DNA of 13,977 bases, from the NCBI GenBank assembly GCA_036703315.1, contig DATNPH010000088.1:1-13977 (forward strand), in the 5' to 3' direction. Position 1 is the first letter of the stretch, and the number at the start of each line of letters is the position of its first letter. The notes beneath the pieces are model-generated. The model made no database searches. It was not told where the DNA came from and was given only the letters and a program-made list of their open reading frames with translations. The stretch comes from DATNPH01 sp036703315 (GTDB lineage Bacteria > Cyanobacteriota > Cyanobacteriia > Cyanobacteriales > Coleofasciculaceae). Shown piece after piece: positions 1 to 7,334 of this stretch. The position numbers and the translations under genes were made by a program.

Positions 1-813
1 TTTTTTCTCTGTAATATCAGTGCTGACACTCAGGATAGATTTGGGTTTTCCCTCGTCATCATGCATTAGGGTCCAGCGACTGGCAACGATGATTTCCTTG
101 CCTTGTTTAGTAGCTTGACGCAACTCACCTTGCCATGAACCAGATTCGGCTAGAATTTCCAGGGTATTTTCCAGCTCCGATAAGGGGTAGCGATACAACA
201 GTTGCATGGCATTCTTGCCGATTGCTTCTTGGGCGTTCCAGCCGTACAGATGTTGAGCACCTTTGTTCCAAAATAAAATATGGTGGCTTAGGTCTTGAAC
301 CAGAATCGCATCTGTAGTGATATCGAGGAGAGCGGCTTGTTCAAGTATTTTCTGCTCTGAGCGCTTGCGCTCTTGGATCTCCTGTTCCAGACGCAGGTTT
401 TGCTCCTGAAGTGTCTTGGTCAAGTTCCGGCAGCTTAAATGGAGCTTGATACGGGCTAAAACCTCTTCATGGTGAAGCGGTTTAGTGATATAGTCCACCG
501 CACCGAGATTCAAACCTCTAACTTTATCCACTGTCTCGGCAAGCGCCGTCATAAAAATTACGGGAATATCTTTTGTTAATGGATTGGCTTTCAGGCGACG
601 GCAAGTTTCAAACCCATCCATTTCCGGCATGATCACATCTAACAAGATCAGATCCGGTGGAGCATATTCCGCTCTTTCGATCGCACTTTTGCCATCTTCA
701 GCAATCAAGACTTTGAAGCCGGAGTTGGCTAAGAAATCGAATAGCATTTCTAAATTCGTGGGATTGTCATCGACGATTAAGATGACACCTTCATTAGTAG
801 TAGCAACACTCAT
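1..813 (-). CDS. Response regulator receiver + PAS signalling protein, 3' end outside window (partial)
   Basis: The first 271 codons are visible and open to the window edge. Residues 10-125 form a receiver domain: acidic pair D15-D16, phospho-acceptor D59 in LLDVIMPEMDG, T89 and K111 (in YITKP). A charged helical linker (about 125-150, QEQNLRLEQEIQERKRSEQ) follows. Then comes a PAS/PAC domain from about 151 to the edge, with ITTDAILVQD, ILFWNKGAQHLYGW and the closing SVSTDITEKK. It should receive phosphate on D59 and pass it, or a PAS-sensed signal, to an output domain beyond the window. In this family that is often a histidine kinase, but it is not visible here. The ATG at 813 is chosen because it follows the stop of the 2057-residue kinase by 8 bp and has AAGAGG just upstream. 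Co-transcription and coupled translation with that kinase are likely, making this a plausible partner in the same relay. The receiver call is secure; the full architecture is unknown. Confidence 0.93.
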   Translation of the reverse strand, partial: MSVATTNEGVILIVDDNPTNLEMLFDFLANSGFKVLIAEDGKSAIERAEYAPPDLILLDVIMPEMDGFETCRRLKANPLTKDIPVIFMTALAETVDKVRGLNLGAVDYITKPLHHEEVLARIKLHLSCRNLTKTLQEQNLRLEQEIQERKRSEQKILEQAALLDITTDAILVQDLSHHILFWNKGAQHLYGWNAQEAIGKNAMQLLYRYPLSELENTLEILAESGSWQGELRQATKQGKEIIVASRWTLMHDDEGKPKSILSVSTDITEKK

Positions 814-817
814 TTTG

Positions 818-823
818 CCTCTT
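818..823 (-). promoter_or_regulatory. Shine-Dalgarno of the response-regulator/PAS gene, overlapping the upstream stop codon
   Basis: On the minus strand the bases read TAAGAGGCAAAATG. The TAA ends the large kinase, AAGAGG is the ribosome-binding site and ATG starts the next gene. The site supports the start at 813 and suggests translational coupling. Confidence 0.7.
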
Positions 824-3800
824 AATATTTTTTCAAAAAATATAAGATTTCTTTACCTTTAAAGCTTTTGGCGAGTTGGCGTAGATGGGTAGCAAACGGC
901 ACCCATTGCTGATCCAATGCCTCTAGTCTCGTGGCTTGTTCTACAATGCCTCTGAGGTCGCCCCTCATGGCTAGATCGAGTAAGACAGCAAGCTCCTCTG
1001 CTGGCGGAGCCACAATAGCACCCTCAAGTGCGAAGTCTGAAGTGTGAAGTGAAATATTGCCATCCTTTGTCCTTTCTACTTCATCCTTTATTCTTTCTAC
1101 TTCATCTTTTTGTTCATAAACCCATTCCAATCCTAAGTGAACCTGTAATTTTTCTAAAAGCTCTGCTTCCCGAATTGGCTTGGCAATAAAATCATTGCAA
1201 CCTACCTCCTGACTCTGCTGCTGATCCAAAGCAAAAACGCTGGCTGAGATGGATATCACCACTACTGTGTGTAGATCTGGCAACATTCTGATCCGACGGG
1301 TAGCCTCAAAGCCGTCAAGCACAGGCATGACCAAATCCATAAATATTACATCTGGCTTAAACTCGCGTGCTTTGGAAAGACCGTCCTGACCATTCGTTGC
1401 CTCAAGAACTTCGAACCCTAAAGGCTCCAGTAGATTAACCAATACAGAGCGATTTGCCCACTGGTCGTCTACTACTAGAACTTTCCGTTTGGAGCCATTA
1501 AAACCAATAATGTTGCGTTCATGTAAGTTGGTCATATTAGCCCCTAAGGAAACTTCAGGCAAATCTAAATCCAGCCAGAAAATGCTTCCCTTCCCTAGTG
1601 TACTCTTTACCTTCAATGACGCACCCATCATTTCAACTAATTGACGGCTAATTGTCAGGCCCAATCCGGTTCCTTCAGTCTTACGACTATCCTCACCTAC
1701 TTGCTGGAATGGCAAAAATATTTCTTCTAATTGCTCCGGTGCAATGCCAATCCCTGTATCTTCCACCTGAAACCGGAGTTGGGGAGTTGGGGATGTTTGG
1801 CTTTTGGATTGGGTATTAGCATTACTAATCCCTGGTTTCCCATCCCTAGGTTCCATTACATAGCCGATTTTGAAGGTTATACTTCCTTTTTCTGTAAACT
1901 TGACGGCATTGCTAAGTAAATTCAACAAAATTTGCCGCAACCGTTTCTCATCAGCTTGGATAATTTTTGGAAGCGGAGAAAGTGATTTGTAAATCAACGA
2001 GATTCCTTTTTGTTCAGCACGAATTCGGCAAATTTCGGTAAGGGTCTCAATAAATTCAGGAAAATAAAACTCTTTCGGGTAGAGTTCCATTCTTCGGGCT
2101 TCTATTTTGGAGAGGTCTAGAATATCGTTGATGAGAGTTAGCAGATGTTCGCCACACTGATGAATGATGCCAATACCGTTTTTTTGTTGACCCGTTAAAG
2201 TTTTGTCTTTTTTCAAGATTTGGGTGTAACCCAAAATGCCATTAAGCGGGGTACGCAGTTCATGGCTCATATTGGCTAGGAATTCGCTCTTGGCGTGGTT
2301 GGCGGCATCAGCAGCTTTTTCTGCTCGCTGGCGATGCCTTACGGCGGCTTCGCTAACGCGTATTTCTTGTTGCAGCCGTATATTGTTTTCTTGTAACTCT
2401 AACGTGCGCTGTTCTACTTTTGTTTCCAAATTTTGGAGAGCTTCTTCTAGATCTGTATAAAGACGTGCATTTTCTATCGATATTGCAGCTTGTGTTGACA
2501 AAAGTTTTAATACTTCTAGCCGGTCAGAAGTAAAAGCATCAGTCGTTAAATTGTTTTCTAAATAAAGAATGCCCGTGAGTTTACATTGGTGGATTAGCGG
2601 CGTACATAAAACAGATTTTGGTTGATTGTTAAGTATATAAGCATCTGTAGCAAAAATCTCTGAAGCCGAAGCATCCTTTAAAACCACATTCTCATGGGTT
2701 CTTTCTACATAATTAATTATAGATATAGGTAACTCGTGACTATCATCTAATGGAATTGATTGCAACACCATAACATCATCTTGTTCAATATTCCCTTGTG
2801 CTTCTATGAGCAAACTACCTGACTTATCTAAAATCAAAAATCCCTTTTCAGCACCAGCATTCTCAATAGCAATTTTCATTAATTGACTAAGCAAATTACT
2901 CAAAACTATTTCACCAGAAATAGCTTGCGCTGCTTTCATAACGGTGGCTAAGTCTAAGCTAGTGCTAGTCCTGAAATGACTGCTAGTACTAGGAGTAGTT
3001 GTTGTTTTGTTAGCTGTAGTATTGGGTCTACTCTTTACTGATGTTCCAGCTAGTAATTGGGGATATTTTTCTTCTAAATCTTCAACTTTACGTTGAGCGC
3101 CCCAAACTTGGTAGGCATAATGAGCCTTTTGCATATAAAGTTGAGCGATCGCTTCTTTACCCCATGACAGATAAAATTTGGCTGCAAGTTCATTAGCGAG
3201 GGCTTCTTCGTTGATGTACTCATTTTCTTTAGCTAAAGCAATGGCTTCGTCGTACATCTCCATTGCCTCTAATTTTTCTCCTAGAACTCGATGTCGTTCT
3301 GCTTCTACTAAATAGAATTTATGCAAAAAATTCATCGGAGCATGATGCGCCCATTTCTGCATTTTTTCTTGATTAGCTTGTATTTTGTCGAGAATGACTT
3401 TTTGCTCGGACTGCGGAGAGCTAAGATATACCGCCAGTCGCACCAGAGAATCATAAAAATGAAAAATAGGAAAAGCGAGCATACCGGCAGCTGCGTTTAA
3501 ATATTTTTCTGCTATATCTGAATTTATAATTGCTGCTGAATACTCTTCAAACCAATAACAAAGTAGAACTTTGTTAAAGTGTACGAAATAAACTGCCATT
3601 CGATCATTGGTTCGCTGATGCTGCGGCAGCATTATCTGTTCGTCATAAACTTCACCCCTTAATATCCAGGGGCTTTGGGTTTTGCCCATCAGGTTTAAGA
3701 TGGCTTGCCAATATATTTCGTGGTAATGAAGTGTTGTTTCTTGCTTAATTTTTTGAATGGCATCCCAATATAAAGCCATTTCTCGTTCTAAAACCGTTAG

Positions 3801-6800
3801 TTGCTGACCAGCTAAATATGAGTGAGAGCCGTATTCAAAAGCACTGTAGCTGCCATATTCTAAATCTCCATTTTCTAGACCATTATAGTAATTTGATCGA
3901 AAAGATTCTAAGCCATTCCTAACAAGTTCTTTCCAATGTTGGACTAGGACATTTACGGCGTGGTGGGTTTTAGTGCTGATTTCTTTAACATTCCATTTTG
4001 ACAGCAAACTTAAAGCTAATTGACCAAATTGATAGCCTTGCTCAATATCTCCCACCAACCCACACAAAAAACCGCCATAAAGAGAGTATGCAAAGGGAGA
4101 CATAGAAGCATTGCCATATTGGACGGATAAATTGATTTGTTTACATACCACTAGAGGCACTAGTTCTGGAGCACAGAAGATAGCAGAAGAAAGCGTGCTC
4201 GACAGCAACCTCAATGCTGCTAGTTTATCCGAGTCGGTCATTTGAGGTAGACCTATTAAGTCGGATGGTTTCTTCCCGTTTAAAATTGACGCAGTTTCCT
4301 CAAGCCCCCGCCCAATCTCTGATGGATTCAGTTGTTCAGGAAATTCTATTCCTAACAGCTTTAGGACTTGCAACCCTGTATTAACCGCTTCTTTGAGCTT
4401 GTTCTGTCCCATATAGGCTTGAATCTGGACTTCGTACACCTTCACTTTGTCCAGTAGCGTTTTAGCTCGGTTTTGCACGATCTCAACCAATCTCTGCAAT
4501 GCATCAGAATCACCGTTGAGAAATGCCGCCTCTGCTGCTTCGTTGTGCAGTGATAATGTTAAGTCGTACTGACTCTCCCAGCTAGAATCTACTAAAAGTC
4601 CCAAACCCATTAGCAAATATTCGGTGGCAGCAGCGTAAGCCGTGGCTGCTTTTGCTTTCTGCCCGGCGATTAAATTGAGTTGAGCGATCGCATTTCGTTC
4701 CGATTCATCGCTAATCAGCCCGATTCCCAAATTGAGATGATCAACAATTTCAAATATCTGAGCTGATAGCGTCTCTGGCGAACTGTTTTGCCAAAGTAAG
4801 CGACCGATTTGCAAGTGAGTTACTTTTTTAAAGCTTTCATCAATGAGAGCATAAGCGGCTTGTTGCACACGGTCGTGGAGAAATTTAAAATGCAGACTAA
4901 CTAGATGCGCCTCTATTATTTCTTCTGGTAGAATTTTCAATTCAGAAATAGGTAATATTAAGCCTTCTTTAATTGCTCCCCAAAGGTCGCGATACGCTAC
5001 GGCTACCGATTGATTGTAGATAATCGAAAGGGTTTTTAAATCAAACGTGTTGCCGACACAAGCAGCCAATTGCAAAACCTGCTGGGTGGCGTCAGGCAGT
5101 TTCCGCAACTTCCTAATCATCAAATCCACAACATTATCAGTAATACCTATCGCCTCAATTTGAGCGATATCCCATTTCCAAAAAGCTTGAATATCTTGGG
5201 ATGGAGGGGTAAAAGTTAGTAGATTTTCCTGATACAGAGTTTTGAGAAATTGATTAACAAAGAAGGGATTGCCAGAAGTTTTCCGGATTACTAATTCTGC
5301 TAACGGTTTGACAGCAATAGTGTTACTATGTAGCGTGTCAGCAATTAGGTAGCTAATATGGTCAAGTGCTAAGGGAGCTAAGGTGATATTATTAATAATG
5401 ACAGCTTTAGAACGAAGCGAATCAAGGGTAATCATTAAGGGATGCATCGGATTAACTTCGTTATCTCGATACGCTCCAATAAATAATAAATAGCCTGTTT
5501 CTGCATCTGCCATTATCACTTCTAATAACTTCAGCGTTGCCGAATCAGCCCATTGCAAATCATCTGAAAAGATAACTAAAGGATGCTCTTGAGAACAGAA
5601 TACACGGATGAAGTTTTGAAATACTAAATTAAAACGGTTTTGAGCTTCAGTTGGCGCTAGTTCTGGAGCGACTGGCTGCTTACCAATAATTAGTTCTACT
5701 TCCGGAACTACATCAATAATGACTTGTGCATTTGTACCAAGGGCAGCTAAAAGCTTTTCTTTCCACTGAGCTAGCTGTGCTTCACTTTCAGTTAGTAGTT
5801 GCTTCACTAAAGATTGAAAAGCATTGATAATAGCCGAGTAAGGGACATTGCGTTGAAACTGGTCAAATTTACCAGAAATGAAGTAACCTCGTGCCGCAAC
5901 AATGGGTTTGTGAATTTCATTCACCAAAGAAGATTTACCAATTCCGGAGTAGCCGGAAACAAGCATCATCTCGACTCCCCCTTTTCCCCCCTTACCAAGG
6001 GGGGAAAAGGGGGAGTTACCGACTCGTTTCTCCTGCCCCGACGCTACGCGAACAAAGGCATCTATTAAAAGACTAACTTCCTGTTCGCGCCCATACAGCT
6101 TTTGGGGAATCGAGAATTGACTAAATAAATCCAACTCTCCCACCTGGAAATGAGAAATCTTGCCAGATGTTTGCAGCATCTTTAGACATATCTCCAAGTC
6201 AGCTTTAAGCCCTAGTGCACTCTGATAGCGGTCTTCTGCTGTCTTGGCAAGTAATTTCATCACAATATCAGACACCGCCTCTGGAATTTCTGAATCTATA
6301 AGGTGCGGAGGTACTGGTGTTTTAGCAATATGGCAGTGAATTATTTCCAGAGGCTCATTCGCTTTAAAGGGTAGCTGTCCAGTCAGCATTTCATAGAAAG
6401 TAATACCTAAGGAGTAAAAATCAGTTCGGTAGTCAACTGAGCGGTTCATCCTCCCAGTTTGCTCAGGTGACATATAGGCAAGGGTACCTTCAAGTAAATT
6501 GGGATTGCTGACAGTCTGATGTTCCCTGGATAAGCGCGATGAGATGCTAAAGTCGATAAGTTTAACTTCACCTGTTTGGGGATTTATTAAAATGTTGTGA
6601 GGCTTGATATCTTTATGAATAATATTATTTTGATGCAGCACTACAAGAGTTTTAGCTAAATGAATAGCAATTTGTAAAAACTGAATTAATCCCAATTTTC
6701 GGGTGATGATAATTTTTTCCAGAGTTTCTCCGTCAAAATCTGGCAATACTAGCCCTAGTCTGTTTTGATAGCTTTCCAAGGCTATGGGTTTAATAGTCCC

Positions 6801-6995
6801 TTCGAGGTCTAGTGCTTGAAGAATTTTATATTCATGTCTTAATCGGGTAAGTTCTTCTAGAGAGGGATACTCAGCTTTGAAAGTTTTAATAATTACCGGA
6901 ATTTGATCGAGTTCTCTCAAAGCCCGATAAATCAAAGTATTGGTATCTTCATAAACAACTTCGAGCAAATTGTAACCAGCAATGGTGATGCTCAT
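822..6995 (-). CDS. Trifunctional Ser/Thr protein kinase - STAND-type ATPase - hybrid sensor histidine kinase (2057 aa)
   Basis: Domain order: a Ser/Thr kinase (about 5-270; K37, HKDIKPHN with D129, DFS at 148-150, SPEQ at 176-179), then an AAA/STAND ATPase (about 300-650; Walker A GYSGIGKSS at 348-356, Walker B VIFSDD at 474-479). A long helical TPR-like region (about 770-1310), a Thr/Ser/Asn-rich linker (about 1318-1345) and a GAF domain (about 1355-1510) follow. Next are a coiled coil (1510-1570), HisKA (H1578 in MSHELRTP) and HATPase_c (N1696, DTGIGI at 1746-1751, GTGLGL at 1775-1780). A receiver (D1843-D1844, phospho-site D1887, K1939) and a helical tail of about 70 residues end the protein. 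DFS replaces the usual DFG; catalytic D129 and K37 are kept. Large cyanobacterial kinases of this layout are a known family of cytosolic sensors. The input signal is unknown; the receiver points to an internal phosphorelay and onward transfer to the next gene. Repeat-derived segments lie at residues 327-341, about 1546-1555, 1727-1740 and 1964-1990. No clear Shine-Dalgarno precedes the ATG at 6995. Confidence 0.96.
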   Translation of the reverse strand: MSITIAGYNLLEVVYEDTNTLIYRALRELDQIPVIIKTFKAEYPSLEELTRLRHEYKILQALDLEGTIKPIALESYQNRLGLVLPDFDGETLEKIIITRKLGLIQFLQIAIHLAKTLVVLHQNNIIHKDIKPHNILINPQTGEVKLIDFSISSRLSREHQTVSNPNLLEGTLAYMSPEQTGRMNRSVDYRTDFYSLGITFYEMLTGQLPFKANEPLEIIHCHIAKTPVPPHLIDSEIPEAVSDIVMKLLAKTAEDRYQSALGLKADLEICLKMLQTSGKISHFQVGELDLFSQFSIPQKLYGREQEVSLLIDAFVRVASGQEKRVGNSPFSPLGKGGKGGVEMMLVSGYSGIGKSSLVNEIHKPIVAARGYFISGKFDQFQRNVPYSAIINAFQSLVKQLLTESEAQLAQWKEKLLAALGTNAQVIIDVVPEVELIIGKQPVAPELAPTEAQNRFNLVFQNFIRVFCSQEHPLVIFSDDLQWADSATLKLLEVIMADAETGYLLFIGAYRDNEVNPMHPLMITLDSLRSKAVIINNITLAPLALDHISYLIADTLHSNTIAVKPLAELVIRKTSGNPFFVNQFLKTLYQENLLTFTPPSQDIQAFWKWDIAQIEAIGITDNVVDLMIRKLRKLPDATQQVLQLAACVGNTFDLKTLSIIYNQSVAVAYRDLWGAIKEGLILPISELKILPEEIIEAHLVSLHFKFLHDRVQQAAYALIDESFKKVTHLQIGRLLWQNSSPETLSAQIFEIVDHLNLGIGLISDESERNAIAQLNLIAGQKAKAATAYAAATEYLLMGLGLLVDSSWESQYDLTLSLHNEAAEAAFLNGDSDALQRLVEIVQNRAKTLLDKVKVYEVQIQAYMGQNKLKEAVNTGLQVLKLLGIEFPEQLNPSEIGRGLEETASILNGKKPSDLIGLPQMTDSDKLAALRLLSSTLSSAIFCAPELVPLVVCKQINLSVQYGNASMSPFAYSLYGGFLCGLVGDIEQGYQFGQLALSLLSKWNVKEISTKTHHAVNVLVQHWKELVRNGLESFRSNYYNGLENGDLEYGSYSAFEYGSHSYLAGQQLTVLEREMALYWDAIQKIKQETTLHYHEIYWQAILNLMGKTQSPWILRGEVYDEQIMLPQHQRTNDRMAVYFVHFNKVLLCYWFEEYSAAIINSDIAEKYLNAAAGMLAFPIFHFYDSLVRLAVYLSSPQSEQKVILDKIQANQEKMQKWAHHAPMNFLHKFYLVEAERHRVLGEKLEAMEMYDEAIALAKENEYINEEALANELAAKFYLSWGKEAIAQLYMQKAHYAYQVWGAQRKVEDLEEKYPQLLAGTSVKSRPNTTANKTTTTPSTSSHFRTSTSLDLATVMKAAQAISGEIVLSNLLSQLMKIAIENAGAEKGFLILDKSGSLLIEAQGNIEQDDVMVLQSIPLDDSHELPISIINYVERTHENVVLKDASASEIFATDAYILNNQPKSVLCTPLIHQCKLTGILYLENNLTTDAFTSDRLEVLKLLSTQAAISIENARLYTDLEEALQNLETKVEQRTLELQENNIRLQQEIRVSEAAVRHRQRAEKAADAANHAKSEFLANMSHELRTPLNGILGYTQILKKDKTLTGQQKNGIGIIHQCGEHLLTLINDILDLSKIEARRMELYPKEFYFPEFIETLTEICRIRAEQKGISLIYKSLSPLPKIIQADEKRLRQILLNLLSNAVKFTEKGSITFKIGYVMEPRDGKPGISNANTQSKSQTSPTPQLRFQVEDTGIGIAPEQLEEIFLPFQQVGEDSRKTEGTGLGLTISRQLVEMMGASLKVKSTLGKGSIFWLDLDLPEVSLGANMTNLHERNIIGFNGSKRKVLVVDDQWANRSVLVNLLEPLGFEVLEATNGQDGLSKAREFKPDVIFMDLVMPVLDGFEATRRIRMLPDLHTVVVISISASVFALDQQQSQEVGCNDFIAKPIREAELLEKLQVHLGLEWVYEQKDEVERIKDEVERTKDGNISLHTSDFALEGAIVAPPAEELAVLLDLAMRGDLRGIVEQATRLEALDQQWVPFATHLRQLAKSFKGKEILYFLKKY
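1030..1050. repeat. Heptanucleotide tandem repeat, 3 copies, inside the kinase gene
   Basis: Three consecutive 7-mers of the form NNGAAGT (gcgaagt, ctgaagt, gtgaagt) lie in the coding region after the receiver domain. This is the type of short tandemly repeated heptamer common in filamentous cyanobacteria. It encodes part of the tail linker near residues 1982-1989. Confidence 0.7.
1060..1112. repeat. 21-bp tandem repeat, about 2.5 copies, encoding KDEVER[I/T]
   Basis: Two 21-bp units (1060-1080 and 1081-1101, consensus ending CTTTCTACT) and a partial third (from 1102) lie in the kinase gene. The period of 21 keeps the frame, so the peptide repeats KDEVERI, KDEVERT, KDG at residues 1963-1979. 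The repeat forms a charged linker between the receiver and the C-terminal helical tail. Confidence 0.85.
1777..1816. repeat. Octamer and heptamer repeats forming an insert in the HATPase domain
   Basis: AGTTGGGG occurs twice in tandem (1777-1784, 1785-1792). It is followed by TTTGGCT, TTTGGAT and TGGGTAT at 1796-1816. Translated on the minus strand, this is the Ser/Thr/Pro/Gln-rich stretch at residues 1727-1740, lying between the N box and the G1 box (DTGIGI) of the ATPase lid region. It probably forms a surface loop. Confidence 0.65.
2334..2360. repeat. Dispersed repeat fragment with core GCTTCGCTAACGC, inside the kinase gene
   Basis: The 13-mer GCTTCGCTAACGC at 2347-2359 is also present exactly at 11586-11598 in an intergenic region. 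Here it is translated as RVSEAAVRHR (residues 1546-1555), in the coiled coil leading to HisKA. The shared core, and its likeness to repeats scattered through cyanobacterial genomes, suggests an inserted repeat. Confidence 0.5.
5974..6016. repeat. 43-bp near-perfect palindrome translated in frame before the kinase gene's Walker A
   Basis: The 20-nt left arm (5974-5993, C/T-rich) is the exact reverse complement of the right arm (5997-6016), around a 3-nt loop ACC. Translation gives NSPFSPLGKGGKGGV, residues 327-341 of the trifunctional kinase, just ahead of the first ATPase strand (EMMLVSG) and the Walker A lysine K354. Gly/Lys-rich peptides of this sort are familiar translations of palindromic repeats in cyanobacteria. 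Twenty-two bases to the right lies another repeat-like string, CGACGCTACGCGAAC (6039-6053). Confidence 0.93.
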
Positions 6996-7334
6996 GTTCG
7001 TTTTCTCGCTCAGGTAGGGTTAATTGGCAAATTCTTTAAATTGAGTTGAGTTACAGACTGTACGGCAGGGGTGAACTAGTCAATAATATTTGCCGGAATC
7101 ATTAACAATTCGAGGTTTAGACTTTCTATTATCGACTGGTCAGAAATGGCATTCAAGGGGAAGAGCCTCGCGAGTACATCTGGGCAAACGGATGAGTGGC
7201 AGCTCCAAGATGTTCCAGGAATACAGGACAGCAAGCCTCTAAAATCCCTGCCTAGGGATTCTAAATTAGAGAGTGCGGAAGAAAAATTTCTCTCCTGTGT
7301 GGTGTACAAGGCTCAAGGGGATTTCTTGGGAAAT
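6996..7334. other. Intergenic region between the caspase-like gene and the kinase gene
   Basis: This 339-bp stretch must hold the kinase promoter unless transcription reads through from the caspase-like gene. Open frames exist on both strands (TTG-started 7309-7076 minus; 7146-7361 plus, which enters the caspase 3' end). Neither has a ribosome-binding site or recognisable motif, so I do not call a gene. The only structure seen is a short hairpin at 7243-7260. Confidence 0.55.
7243..7260 (-). terminator. Possible weak terminator hairpin downstream of the caspase-like gene
   Basis: AATCCCT (7243-7249) and AGGGATT (7254-7260) pair around a 4-nt loop. On the minus strand the stem is followed by TTAGAGG rather than a proper T run. 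It lies about 75 bp past the caspase stop, the right place for a terminator, but the stem is short and the T tract poor. Confidence 0.25.

Noticed and set aside
584..862. Plus-strand frame of 92 codons
   Set aside because: It lies antisense to the receiver domain and the kinase end, both secure; it has no motif.
5814..6076. Two overlapping plus-strand frames of 84 and 61 codons
   Set aside because: They are antisense to the ATPase domain and stay open partly because the palindrome reads through on both strands.
7076..7309. 77-codon minus-strand frame between the caspase-like and kinase genes
   Set aside because: TTG start, no ribosome-binding site and no recognisable motif or hydrophobic pattern; too weak to call.
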